Positions 30,853-40,525 of a DNA stretch of 64,000 nt are shown here, piece by piece. A program made the translations under genes and the position numbers. This stretch comes from Psychrosphaera algicola (GTDB lineage Bacteria > Pseudomonadota > Gammaproteobacteria > Enterobacterales > Alteromonadaceae), in assembly GCF_028401425.1 (NCBI RefSeq), contig NZ_JAQOMS010000002.1:3720001-3784000 (forward strand), in the 5' to 3' direction. Each line of letters starts with the position of its first letter. Positions within the stretch are counted from its first letter, which is position 1. Below the pieces are notes generated by a model. The model had not been told where the DNA came from. It was given only the letters and a program-made list of their open reading frames with translations, and did no database searches.

Positions 30853-33158
30853 ATGACCGAAGTGACGACCACCATAAGCAGTGATGGTGTTGAACAACTG
30901 CCACTTAGACGCTTTACTGAAGATGCATATTTAAATTATTCCATGTACGTCATCATGGATCGTGCATTACCTCATATTGGTGACGGCTTAAAGCCTGTTC
31001 AACGACGCATTATTTATGCAATGAGCGAATTGGGACTGTCGGCTACCGCAAAATATAAAAAGTCTGCTCGGACCGTTGGCGACGTTTTAGGTAAATACCA
31101 CCCTCACGGCGACAGTGCGTGTTATGAAGCGATGGTATTAATGGCGCAGCCGTTTTCTTACCGTTACCCTTTGGTTGATGGCCAAGGTAACTGGGGTGCT
31201 GCAGATGATCCTAAGTCATTTGCTGCAATGCGTTATACCGAAGCTAGGCTTTCACGAGTTAGCGAACTTCTATTATCTGAATTAGGTCAAGGAACCGTTG
31301 AATGGCAACCCAATTTTGACGGTACTATGGATGAGCCAAAAACACTTCCTGCACGTTTACCTCACATTCTACTGAATGGTATTACAGGCATTGCGGTTGG
31401 TATGGCGACTGATATTCCACCTCACAATATTCGTGAAGTGACCAATGCATGTATTCACTTACTCAAAGATCCTAAAGCCGAGCTATCTGACTTAATGGGT
31501 TATGTACTGGGCCCAGATTACCCGACAGAAGCTGAAATTATTACACCATCTTCTGACATTGCGAAAATTTACGAGACGGGCAAGGGCAGCATTAAAATGC
31601 GCGCGACGTACGTTGAAGAAAGCGGTGACATTGTTATTAACGCGTTACCGCATCAAGTTTCTGGTGGCAAGGTGTTGGAGCAAATTGCAGCTCAAATGCA
31701 GGCGAAAAAGCTACCGATGATCACCGATCTTCGTGATGAATCAGATCATGAAAACCCAACTCGGATCATCATTGTTCCGCGTTCAAATCGCGTTGAAATT
31801 GAACCTGTAATGCAGCACTTATTTGCTTCAACAGATCTAGAAAAGAACTATCGCGTTAACTTAAACATGTTAGGACTCGATGGTTTACCTAAAGTTAAAG
31901 GTCTTAAACAGATATTAACTGAATGGTTAGAATATCGTCGCGAAACGATTACCCGAAGATTGCAATATCGACTCGATAAAATTTTAGCAAGACTCCACAT
32001 CTTAGAAGGTTTGTTAACAGCCTTTTTGAATATTGATGAAGTCATCGAGATTATCCGTGCGAACGATAAACCAAAGCCGGTATTAATGGAACGTTTTGCT
32101 ATCTCGTCGACTCAGGCAGAAGCCATTTTAGAATTAAAATTACGCCAATTAGCTAAATTGGAAGAAATGAAAATTCGTGGTGAGCAGGACGAACTAGCAA
32201 AAGAACGTGACACCCTTGAAGCTTTATTAGGCTCTCGCGTTAAGTTAAGTAACCTCATTAAAAAAGAACTTGCTGCAGATGCTGAAAAATATGGTGACGA
32301 CCGCCGTTCACCAATTGTTGTGCGCAGTGAATCAAAAGCAATATCAGCCAAAGACTTAGTGCCAAGTGAGTCGATTACGGTGGTGGTTTCAGACAAAGGT
32401 TGGGCACGTTGTGCTAAAGGGCATGGCATTGATGTTGAAGGGTTAAGTTATAAATCTGGTGATGGATTTAAAGATGCGGCCCAAGGTAAGAGTAATCAGC
32501 AAGTCGTGTTTATCGCCAGTTCTGGACGCAGTTTCTCGACAGAGGCGCATACCTTACCGTCGGCGAGAAGTCAGGGGAACCACTAAGTGGTCGATTTAGT
32601 ATTGTCGCGGGTGAAGTGATTGAACATGTCATTATGGCCAAAATGGACAAACAATATTTAATCGCATCCGATGCAGGTTACGGGTTCGTTTGCACGTTTG
32701 AAGATATGGTGACGCGACAAAAAGCCGGTAAAGCACTTGTTAAATTGCCAACAGGGGCAAAATTAAACGCACCTCAACCGGTTTATGATATTGAAACGGA
32801 TTCGTGTTTAGCGATTTCCAATGAAGGCCGTATGTTGGTTTTCCCTTTAAAAGATTTACCAATACTAAGCAAAGGTAAAGGCAATAAGATCATCAATATT
32901 CCTTCGGCACGTTCTGCGAGTCGCGAAGAATATGTTCGTCAACTCGTTGTCGTACCGCAGGGTAGTGCCGTTGTGTTGCATGCGGGTAAGCGTAAATTAA
33001 CATTGAGTGAACGTGATATTGAACATTATCGCGGTGATCGTGGACGCAGAGGAAGTAAACTTCCACGTGGTTTGCAACGAGTCGACAAAATTGAAGTCGA
33101 GGATATTGTGGTGACAGACGTTGAACAAATCGAATCTGATGGCAACGCTGCTATTTAA
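30853..33158 (+). CDS. parC: DNA topoisomerase IV subunit A, frameshifted in G4
   Basis: ParC is the cleavage subunit of topoisomerase IV, which separates sister chromosomes. The corrected length of about 768 residues matches the family. The catalytic Tyr is in AAMRYTEARLS. The quinolone region reads HPHGDSACYEAM, with the wild-type Ser and Glu at the positions mutated in resistant strains. The reading frame breaks at G4 32574-32577 within SARSQG; one more G gives QGEPLSGRFSIVAGEV and joins the C-terminal beta-pinwheel, which ends at 33158. Because the gene is essential, the break is best explained as a sequence error. parE is not in the window. Confidence 0.95.
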
Positions 33159-33254
33159 TTTGGCTTTATAGATAGGCATTAGCGCAATATTTAGCTAACG
33201 AGTGTACGCTGAGTTTGTTACAATGCCGTCCTATTTTTTATTGGAGCAATCTAC

Positions 33255-33996
33255 GTGTTGAAATTAGTTCGCCTACTCATGTTGGCGGTATTTTTTGTGT
33301 TGTCTACCCTATACCTTTTATTGTTTATGGTAGTTAGACCATTTAAGCCAAATAACGTATGGCATGTAGCTCATACCTATGGTTTATTTTTGCCTTTTTA
33401 GGGGTGAAAACCGAGATCCGTGGTGAGCACAATATTCCAGATACACCTGTTGTTTATGTTGGCAATCACCAAAATACGTATGACATTTTTACAGTTGCAA
33501 ACGCCGTGCAACCAAATACCGTTAGTATTGGTAAAAAGAGCCTTAAGTGGATGCCATTTTTTGGTCAAGTTTATTGGTTGTCAGGCAATATCTTAATTGA
33601 CCGCAAAAACAAAAATAAAGCCCACGGCACAATTAGTCAGGCGGCGAAAAAATTAAAGAACAAAACATTTCTGTTTGGCTATTTGCTGAGGGCACTCGTT
33701 CGCGAGGTCGTGGTTTATTAAAGCTTAAAGCAGGTGCGTTCCGAACGGCCCATATGGCTGGCGTTCCTGTTGTTCCAGTCGCAATTAGTAATACACATGA
33801 ATTGATTGATTTGAATCGTTGGAATAATGGCAAAGTTATCATCGAATATTTACCGCCAGTGGCAATTGAACAAGATGATAAAACCTATATTCGCGAACAA
33901 GCTGACCACGTACACAATTTAATGGCGGCAAAACTCGAAGAATTAAATACGGAGTTAACGCCAACCACTGCAACTTCTGAAAGAAAGGAAGCATAA
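33255..33996 (+). CDS. plsC: 1-acyl-sn-glycerol-3-phosphate acyltransferase, frameshifted
   Basis: PlsC makes phosphatidic acid from lysophosphatidic acid at the inner membrane. The N-terminal helix is LVRLLMLAVFFVLSTLYLLLF. Acyltransferase motifs are GNHQNTYDIF (HX4D), LIDRKNKNKA, and, after repair, FAEGTRSRGRGLL and GVPVVPVAI. Breaks lie near 33395 (T run) and near 33660 (A run). The GTG at 33255 with GGAG eight bases upstream is the chosen start. About 247 residues, the usual length. rraB follows after 3 bp, so they are translationally linked, and parC precedes it on the same strand. Confidence 0.92.
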
Positions 33997-33999
33997 GTA

Positions 34000-34341
34000 A
34001 TGGAACAAATCGATTGGCAACAATTTACCAATGACATCGTAGAGCAACTACTAGAAGATGGCTCTAATGAAGAAGCTATGTATGTAATAGAGCACCATTT
34101 TGTTGCTGACGATGCGACAAAAGCCGATGAAGCTATGCAGCAAGGTTTCCTCAATGGTTGGGACTTATCTGAACTAGAAGTCGCTGAGACTGAAGATGGC
34201 GAGCAAGTCTTTTGCTTTGACGTTGAAACTGAATGTCCACTAGATGAAGTTATCATCTTCGAAGAAGTTGAAATCATGGTGGCATTTGCAGAGAAGTCTG
34301 GATTGGAATATGACGGATGGGGCACTCACTTCGAGGAATAA
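34000..34341 (+). CDS. rraB: Ribonuclease E inhibitor RraB
   Basis: This is an acidic 113-residue protein of the RraB family, which binds RNase E and modulates mRNA decay. The conserved parts DGSNEEAMYVIEHHF, FLNGWDLSELEVAE and the C-terminal GLEYDGWGTHFEE match the family. It starts three bases after plsC with AGAAAGGAAGC as the ribosome-binding site inside the plsC end. Frame intact. Confidence 0.93.
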   Translation: MEQIDWQQFTNDIVEQLLEDGSNEEAMYVIEHHFVADDATKADEAMQQGFLNGWDLSELEVAETEDGEQVFCFDVETECPLDEVIIFEEVEIMVAFAEKSGLEYDGWGTHFEE

Positions 34342-34359
34342 CCCGTTTGTAAATGAGAT

Positions 34360-34389
34360 AAAAAAGGCTACCGATTGGTAGCCTTTTTG
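34360..34389. terminator. Bidirectional terminator after rraB
   Basis: AAAAAAGGCTACC, a four-base loop GATT, then GGTAGCC and TTTTT form a strong hairpin. A and T runs on both sides let it serve rraB and the MFS gene coming from the right. Confidence 0.92.
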
Positions 34390-34426
34390 GTTTCTAAACT
34401 CGACATTAAATTAACTCAACCGCAAT

Positions 34427-35614
34427 TTAACTTACTTTAGCAAGTAGAGACAGGTTAGCCTTGTTGTCCAATGCCCCGCTTATTCGAGTGAGCACTAACG
34501 CAACTAATACTACTACTGCGCCTACCCAAGTTGTATTTATTAAATTAGACTCCGCTACAATAAGTCCGCCACCCCATGCACCTAAAGCAATACCAACATT
34601 AAAGGCGGCTATATTGAGACCGGACGCAACATCGACAGCGTCAGGTGTGTGCTTTTGGGCCAGAGAAACAACGTAAACCTGCAAACTAGGGACATTGCCA
34701 AAAGCAAATGCTCCCCATACTAAAATTGTAAGTATGGCGGCTATAGGGTGGACCGCAGTAAAACTAAAAGTAAATAATATAATCGCTAGACCGCTAAATA
34801 TAACCGTTAAGGCTTTAATAGGGCCCATTTTATCAGCCATTTTTCCGCCCCAAATATTACCAATGGCGACTGAAACTCCATAAACCAACATCACTAAACC
34901 GATAACATTGCTATTCAGTCCTGTAATGTTGTTTAAGATCGGAGCCAAATAAGTAAATGCGACAAATGTCCCGCCATAGCCAATCGCAGTAATGGCATAC
35001 ACCAATAATAATCTTGGATGTGTCAGTACCTTTAATTGCTCTGAAATTTTCGCCGGTTTTGCTTGTTTGAGGTTGTTAGGAATTAACATTGCACTGCCAC
35101 ACATTGCGATTAGCCCTAATGCAGAAACGGCTAAAAAAGTTGCTTCCCAACCAAAATGCTGGCCGATATACGTACCGAGCGGCACACCTGTAACTAAGGC
35201 CACTGTTAAACCTGTAAACATAATTGCAATTGCGCTCGCGGCTTTTTCTTTGGGCACCAATCCAGTGGCAATTGTCGACCCTATGGAAAAGAAAACACCG
35301 TGGGCAAGTCCTGTAAGAATTCGGGCTACAATAAGTATTTCAAAACTCGGTGCTTGCCATGCAACAAGGTTCCCTATGATAAACAAGCCCATTACTGTGA
35401 GAAGAAGGTGTTTTCTATTCCACTTACCCGTCAGTGCGGTAAGTACAGGCGCGCCAATGGCAACACCAAGTGCATACAAACTAACCAGTAATCCGGCAGA
35501 AGGTATCGTTACGTTAAGATCTTGAGCCATAGTAGGTAACAAACCTACGATAACAAATTCTGTGGTGCCTATCGCAAAGGCACTTAGTGCCAAGGCTAGT
35601 ATTGCTAAGGGCAT
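34427..35614 (-). CDS. MFS transporter, DHA1 (drug/nucleoside efflux) type
   Basis: The protein of about 395 residues has twelve predicted membrane helices. It begins MPLAILALALSAFAIGTTEF, characteristic of the DHA1 group that includes arabinose and purine-nucleoside exporters. Motif A appears as GKWNRKHLLL after helix 2 and GGKMADKMGP after helix 8. The ATG at 35614 with GGAG six bases upstream is chosen over upstream in-frame starts. A LysR gene diverges 145 bp away, the usual arrangement for a regulated exporter. The substrate cannot be told from sequence. Frame intact. Confidence 0.88.
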   Translation of the reverse strand: MPLAILALALSAFAIGTTEFVIVGLLPTMAQDLNVTIPSAGLLVSLYALGVAIGAPVLTALTGKWNRKHLLLTVMGLFIIGNLVAWQAPSFEILIVARILTGLAHGVFFSIGSTIATGLVPKEKAASAIAIMFTGLTVALVTGVPLGTYIGQHFGWEATFLAVSALGLIAMCGSAMLIPNNLKQAKPAKISEQLKVLTHPRLLLVYAITAIGYGGTFVAFTYLAPILNNITGLNSNVIGLVMLVYGVSVAIGNIWGGKMADKMGPIKALTVIFSGLAIILFTFSFTAVHPIAAILTILVWGAFAFGNVPSLQVYVVSLAQKHTPDAVDVASGLNIAAFNVGIALGAWGGGLIVAESNLINTTWVGAVVVLVALVLTRISGALDNKANLSLLAKVS

Positions 35615-35759
35615 AATCATCTCCAAATAGTTAAAAGTGTATAGGTGAGCGCATATCCAAATTAATTGGGTTGTCACTTTGCCGACGCTATTATTAAGCG
35701 TTATACTGTTGTGATAAATGTGGTTATTGGCAAATCACTTTTGTTGTTAATGGTGTTAA

Positions 35760-36629
35760 TTGGGGTTGGCTTTGGATTTAAAAACGCGTTCTGATGATTT
35801 AGAAGTATTACTCTGTGTCGTAGATTCAGGTGGTTTTTCTGCGGCAGCAGATGTGCTCGATATACAGGTTGCTCGGGTTTCGAGGGCGGTGAGTAAAATA
35901 GAGAAGCAGCTTGGCGTGAGTATTCTCACCCGAACGATCAGGCGAATAGAATTAACAGAAGAAGGCCGTAAGTTTGTAAATACCATTAGGACTGCATTGC
36001 TGTCGATTCAAACTGCAGAAAATGAAATTATTAGTCGTGGCGAACTGCCGGCGGGTAAACTACGTATTAATGCCGCTAGCCCATTTATATTTCATCAATT
36101 AATCCCACTAATACACCCTTTCAAATTGGCTTATCCTGATATTGAATTAGAGCTAAGGTCAAACGAAGCATTTATCGACCTTATTGAAAAGAGAACTGAT
36201 GTTGCAATACGTATTGGTAAACTTGAAGATTCCACATTACACGCTAAAGCATTAGGTAATAGTCCGCTTTATATTGTCGCATCGCCAGAATACATAGCAA
36301 AAAGAGGCTTGGCCAAACACCCTAAAGATTTATATCAACATGACATTATTGGTTTTTCCGATATTAAGTCTCTCAATAAGTGGCCTTTAAAGGGAGGAGA
36401 GGCAATTGCGCCCACCGTTACAGCAAGTAATGGTGAAACAATACGGCAGCTTGCTTTAACAGGTAATGGCATCGCCTGCTTATCTGGTTTCATGGTTCAT
36501 GGTGATATAGCGTCTGGGGCACTGATCTCGTTATTAGCGCCATACCGAATACAGAATACGGAAAGAGAACAGATAAATGCTGTATTTTATAAATCATCTG
36601 CTGTGGCTAGGCGAATAACTGCTTTTTAG
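35760..36629 (+). CDS. LysR-family transcriptional regulator
   Basis: A winged helix-turn-helix occupies residues 10-70 (GGFSAAADVLDIQVARVSRAVSKIEKQLG), followed by a LysR effector domain (AGKLRINAASPFIFHQLIP). The 289 residues are typical. The start appears to be TTG at 35760; no in-frame ATG lies nearby. It diverges from the MFS exporter gene and probably controls it from the 145-bp spacer between their starts. The fixed residues of the effector pocket give no clear ligand. Frame intact. Confidence 0.88.
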   Translation: MGLALDLKTRSDDLEVLLCVVDSGGFSAAADVLDIQVARVSRAVSKIEKQLGVSILTRTIRRIELTEEGRKFVNTIRTALLSIQTAENEIISRGELPAGKLRINAASPFIFHQLIPLIHPFKLAYPDIELELRSNEAFIDLIEKRTDVAIRIGKLEDSTLHAKALGNSPLYIVASPEYIAKRGLAKHPKDLYQHDIIGFSDIKSLNKWPLKGGEAIAPTVTASNGETIRQLALTGNGIACLSGFMVHGDIASGALISLLAPYRIQNTEREQINAVFYKSSAVARRITAF

Positions 36630-36686
36630 ACTTTATCAAACCCAAATTAACACTAAAATAATGTGATCAAAATTTCAGCTTTTCTG

Positions 36687-37184
36687 TTATTCGCATCTTT
36701 CTATGACGGTTAGGTTTTCTGCGGCAATTTCGTTGGGTTCGTCAAAGTACTTTGTCACATGATTAAATACTTGTTCTGTATCGAACTTTGCCCTAGAAGG
36801 TTGCTCAATTCGTCTTTGTGCAATTTGTTTTAAACATAACTCATTGCTGGCTTTCAAATAGATAAGCTCATACTTTGCATTCGCCTCCGCACATAAACTA
36901 ACGAACCACTTTCGTTGATTAATTGTATTTGCAGGGAAGTCCATAATCACATTTGCACCGGTCTTAAGGATGTTTTGCACATGTGTTTTTAATAACGGTT
37001 TTAATAAACCAGAAAACCGAATGTAATCTTCAAACGTGGTGATTTGATCTGGATAAAGTGACGCCAGCCATTTATCTTCAGAGATTAGGATCCCATTACG
37101 TTCATTGTTGATGTTAACTGCAGCTGTCGATTTTCCCGCCCCCATTTTTCCGCAAAATAGTATTAATGTTCCATTTCTTGCCAT
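36687..37184 (-). CDS. P-loop kinase-like ATP-binding protein
   Basis: The 165-residue protein has a Walker A motif CGKMGAGKST at residues 11-20, a DFPANT segment with a Walker B-like Asp, and a basic lid QRRIEQPSRAKF. This is the AAA_33/zeta-toxin-like group of small predicted kinases, whose substrates are mostly unknown. It is monocistronic and convergent with the LysR gene. No antitoxin-like partner was seen beside it. Frame intact, ATG at 37184. Confidence 0.8.
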   Translation of the reverse strand: MARNGTLILFCGKMGAGKSTAAVNINNERNGILISEDKWLASLYPDQITTFEDYIRFSGLLKPLLKTHVQNILKTGANVIMDFPANTINQRKWFVSLCAEANAKYELIYLKASNELCLKQIAQRRIEQPSRAKFDTEQVFNHVTKYFDEPNEIAAENLTVIERCE

Positions 37185-37573
37185 TGGCTTTCCTAAAATT
37201 TGGCTATCGTTTGCTCGAGTTAATATTTAACTATTATTGCCTATGATTATGGATCTGTGAATCATTTCCTAATTGCAATCACTAACAGGAAATACATTAT
37301 TGAATCGTTCGGTTCAGATACAAGCGTTAAATCGCTGGGAATTGGCTTTTTCTATGAATAGAGGTATGAAGGAGCTTTGCCTCCGTGATTGCGTAATCGG
37401 GGAAATGATGAGTGACTTAAAATAGGGTATTGCGAGCTTGTCCCTCAATACTAATTTTCGTTAAAAACGTTTTCTTATTGGCAAAATAGTAAAGCAAGGA
37501 CAAACATACACTGCAAAATAATATACAGGGGCGCAGGATGCTGTCCTAGCTTTGCAATTTTAGGATGACATGA
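37185..37573. other. Intergenic region without recognised gene
   Basis: The 389 bases lie between two minus-strand genes. Several short imperfect inverted repeats are present (GGAGCTTTGCCTCC near 37372), but there is no strong terminator, ORF or RNA signature. It must contain the promoter of the kinase gene. Confidence 0.5.
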
Positions 37574-38815
37574 TTAGTTTAGGACTGTACTTGTCAGTCC
37601 ATAGCTTAACCAGTAACCAACTGAGTAAGCGACGATTAGGTAACCAAACATCGACAAATAACTGATGAAATTTAGCTCTTTTACTTTACTCATTGCGATA
37701 ATGCCAGCTGCAGAACCAATGACTAACATCGAACCCCCGACGCCAGTAGCGTAAGTTAGCGCTAACCAGTTTGCTACGTCCATTTCTATGTCTGCTTTTA
37801 ACAACGCGGCAGTCAATGGTACGTTATCTAGAATTGCAGATAGCATGCCTAGAATATAGTTTGCGACGCTGTAATCCATAGCCGTATATATTTTTGTTAA
37901 TTGGTTTAACACGCCAACTTCTTTCAAAATGCCAACGATTAGTAAGACACCTAGGAAAAATAGCAGGGTATCAAATTCAATTTCACGAATGTAATTTAAG
38001 ACGTTTTTATTTGTTTTTCTAACTAAATACTGCGCGATTAAAAACATGCAACTTAAGCCAAACAAAAACGTCAGGACCGGTGGAATTTGATAAAGCGCAT
38101 TTAAAAACAAAGTGGAGAAGATAGTGACGAGAAACACCGACGCGATGATTTTGTCATTTCGTTCAATGGGTAATGTTTCCTGCTCAAAGGTCAGCTCGCC
38201 ACGCATATTTCGTGCAAGTAACAATGCGAGAACTAATACCGCAGTAAAAGATGGAATAATTAACAGCAATAAGTTCGCAATGCTCACTTTGCCTTCTAGG
38301 AAAATCATCAGTGTGGTTACGTCACCGGTGATGAGTGAAACCCCACCGCTGTTTACTGCGAAAATTATTAATGTTGCATATTTTAATCGTTGACGGGCTG
38401 GGATATCGAGAGACGCGATAACAGCAACAGAGACTAAGGTTGCGGTCACGTTGTCGGCAAATGAACTGAACAGAAACGAGAAGCCGCCAATTAATAGCAT
38501 AAACTTACGTTCGCTCATTTTTTTCGGAAGCAACCGTTGAACGAGATTCGATATAAATCCTTTGCTGTTTAAGTAAGCGACAAATGTCATTGCAGCCATT
38601 AGGAACAGCCAAAGCGTCGCAATTTCTAAAATATTTTCGTTTAACTCATTAGTTATCTGCGCTGAGGTAGAACCATGAAGTGGCACAAGGTATGCCAATA
38701 ACCAACTTAACGTACCAATGAACAAAGTCGACTTTGCTTTATTGACGTGGATGACTTCTTCGAAAATTACCAGTAATAGGGCAATAATCGCCAAGGTACA
38801 AATTATTATGGTCAT
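37574..38815 (-). CDS. nhaD: NhaD-family Na+/H+ antiporter
   Basis: This inner-membrane antiporter of 413 residues has about twelve helices. It belongs to the NhaD/arsenite-permease fold. Conserved parts include FSFLFSSFADNVTATLVSVAVIASL (split helix with charged residues), SGGVSLITGDVTTLMIFL, and SAILDNVPLTAALLKADI. NhaD is common in marine and halophilic bacteria for sodium export at alkaline pH. Frame intact; ATG at 38815. Together with the NhaC gene it points to life at sea salinity. Confidence 0.92.
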   Translation of the reverse strand: MTIIICTLAIIALLLVIFEEVIHVNKAKSTLFIGTLSWLLAYLVPLHGSTSAQITNELNENILEIATLWLFLMAAMTFVAYLNSKGFISNLVQRLLPKKMSERKFMLLIGGFSFLFSSFADNVTATLVSVAVIASLDIPARQRLKYATLIIFAVNSGGVSLITGDVTTLMIFLEGKVSIANLLLLIIPSFTAVLVLALLLARNMRGELTFEQETLPIERNDKIIASVFLVTIFSTLFLNALYQIPPVLTFLFGLSCMFLIAQYLVRKTNKNVLNYIREIEFDTLLFFLGVLLIVGILKEVGVLNQLTKIYTAMDYSVANYILGMLSAILDNVPLTAALLKADIEMDVANWLALTYATGVGGSMLVIGSAAGIIAMSKVKELNFISYLSMFGYLIVAYSVGYWLSYGLTSTVLN

Positions 38816-39058
38816 GGGGGCTCTAGGCAGTTAGGTCAAATTTGAAACACATTTTAAAGTATTAACTCTATTATGGAACTGTTTTTATATAATTAAAATT
38901 TATTAACCTATACATTTTTAACAAAATTGAACTTAAAACGGCTAGCTAAAACGCCAATCACTGAAATTTGTCACGGCAATTAAAATAATTCGTTTTAATT
39001 ATTAACGATTTCCCTCTATAACTAACATATAACGTGTTAAACCAAATTGGATTTTATA

Positions 39059-39667
39059 ATGGTAAACCTAAAACAATTAGGGTTAGTGAGTACAATATTT
39101 TTTATGGCTTTGTCTTTTTCAATCAAGGCCGAGGAATTGAGTAAAACGGCGACAATCGTTTTTGATCAAGTTGAAGTTGCTTTAAAGCAACTAAAAGCAA
39201 ATGACGGTTTAAACTCAACCGAATTAAAGGGATTAGTAAATACAGTTGTTTTGCCACATATTGATCACAAGTATTTTACCTTTAAGGTTTTGGGCAAACA
39301 TTTAGAAAAGTTAACGCCTGAGCAACGAGCTGAATTTGTAGAGTTGCTCACGATAGATTTAGTGAGTAACTACGCAGAGTCGTTAAAAAGGTACAACAAC
39401 GAAAAAATAACGGTTGTTTCCTCGACCTTAGCACCGTCAGGTAAATTAGCTTCTGTTGCAATGAAGTTTACCGGTCAGGATAAGCCAATCAATGCGACCA
39501 CCAAATGGCGCATGTCGGATAAAGACAGCGAATGGTATATCTACGATTTTGTCGTTGAAGGTGTGAGTCTATTGCAAACCAAACAAAAAGAATTAGGTAG
39601 TCAATTATCTAGCACAGGTATTTTGGGTACGATTGATAAGTTAAAGTCTAAAACAACCAAGGGATAA
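39059..39667 (+). CDS. MlaC/Ttg2D-family periplasmic phospholipid-binding protein
   Basis: A signal peptide (ends about SFSIKA) leads to a MlaC-like domain of about 180 residues: NTVVLPHIDHKYFTFKVLGK, LTPEQRAEFVELLTIDLVSNYAESL and WYIYDFVVEGVSLLQT. MlaC carries phospholipids between membranes. Here no mlaFEDB genes accompany it; a MscS-like and a MgtE gene follow in the same operon. ATG 39059 is preferred to the upstream TTG 39047. Frame intact, about 202 residues. Confidence 0.88.
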   Translation: MVNLKQLGLVSTIFFMALSFSIKAEELSKTATIVFDQVEVALKQLKANDGLNSTELKGLVNTVVLPHIDHKYFTFKVLGKHLEKLTPEQRAEFVELLTIDLVSNYAESLKRYNNEKITVVSSTLAPSGKLASVAMKFTGQDKPINATTKWRMSDKDSEWYIYDFVVEGVSLLQTKQKELGSQLSSTGILGTIDKLKSKTTKG

Positions 39668-39669
39668 CA

Positions 39670-40525
39670 TTGGAAAATTTATTAACAAGCCAATTTTTTA
39701 TTAGTGTTTTATTCGTCGTTTTTGCGTGGCTTGGCAAAAACGGCGTCACTCGTTTTATCAAAAAAATCATCTAAACCGGTTGCAGACAAACGTTACTTAA
39801 TAAACAACACAAAAAACGTAATTAACGCGATTTTATTTATTTCGTTGTTTGCGTTATGGAGTGCTGAGTTACAGCGTTTTGCGTTAAGTATTGCGGCGTT
39901 TATCGTCGCTATCGTATTAGCAACAAAAGAAATCATTCAATGCGTTGTTGGATTTATTTATATTTCCAGTACGAATCCATTTCGAGTTGGGGATTGGATC
40001 CAAACCAAAGATTTTACCGGCGAAGTAACCGCTACCGATTGGGCAAAAGTGACTTTATTAGAGCTTGACCCAAAAGATCATAGCTATACAGGCCGCAGTG
40101 TATTTGTTCCTAATAGCCAATTGATCATGTTGCCGATTATTAACCTTAACTATATGAGACGTTATGTTAATCACTCGTTTTCGATTGTACGAGAAGATAC
40201 CAACTTTAACCCCTTTATTATAAGGGACGTGATGATTGAGAAGGCCAATCAATATTGTGCCGATTTTAGTGACGTGGCCGAGCGATATAATACTTTGATA
40301 GAAACTCGCTTAGATATAAAAATATCTGGGCCGCAACCTGCGTTTATTGTGAGTACAACAGATATAGGCAAAATCAAGATAACAATGAGTTTATTTTGCC
40401 CAACAAAGCAGTCTAAAAAGATTGAACAACGATTAGTTGAAGACCTTTTGACGTTATGGTCAATTGAACAAAAGAAACATAAACAGTTAGAAGATACGTC
40501 AAAAAACGAAGTGTTGGACGCGTAG
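39670..40525 (+). CDS. MscS-family mechanosensitive channel-like protein, frameshifted near the N-terminus
   Basis: The N-terminal helix MENLLTSQFFISVLFVVFAW begins at TTG 39670, two bases after the mlaC-like stop. The frame breaks in an A run near 39765; one more A joins it to KKSSKPVADKRYLINNTKN and the MscS domain (FRVGDWIQTKDFTGEVTATDW, VFVPNSQLIMLPIINLN). The pore helix reads IVLATKEIIQCVVGFIY, unlike the Gly/Ala-rich E. coli MscS pore. About 285 residues. Its stop directly abuts the mgtE start, so the three genes form an operon. Confidence 0.85.

Noticed and set aside
32574..32577. Programmed frameshift in parC
   Set aside because: The same kind of single-base loss recurs in many unrelated genes at homopolymers. 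A sequence error is the simpler explanation, and no slippery-site-plus-pseudoknot arrangement was seen.
34461..35525. Plus-strand ORFs opposite the MFS transporter
   Set aside because: They mirror the transporter's codons, encode low-complexity Thr/Ala/Ile-rich peptides and overlap a clearly real gene.
36687..37184. Zeta-type toxin of a toxin-antitoxin pair
   Set aside because: The P-loop fits the broad kinase group, but no small antitoxin gene adjoins it.
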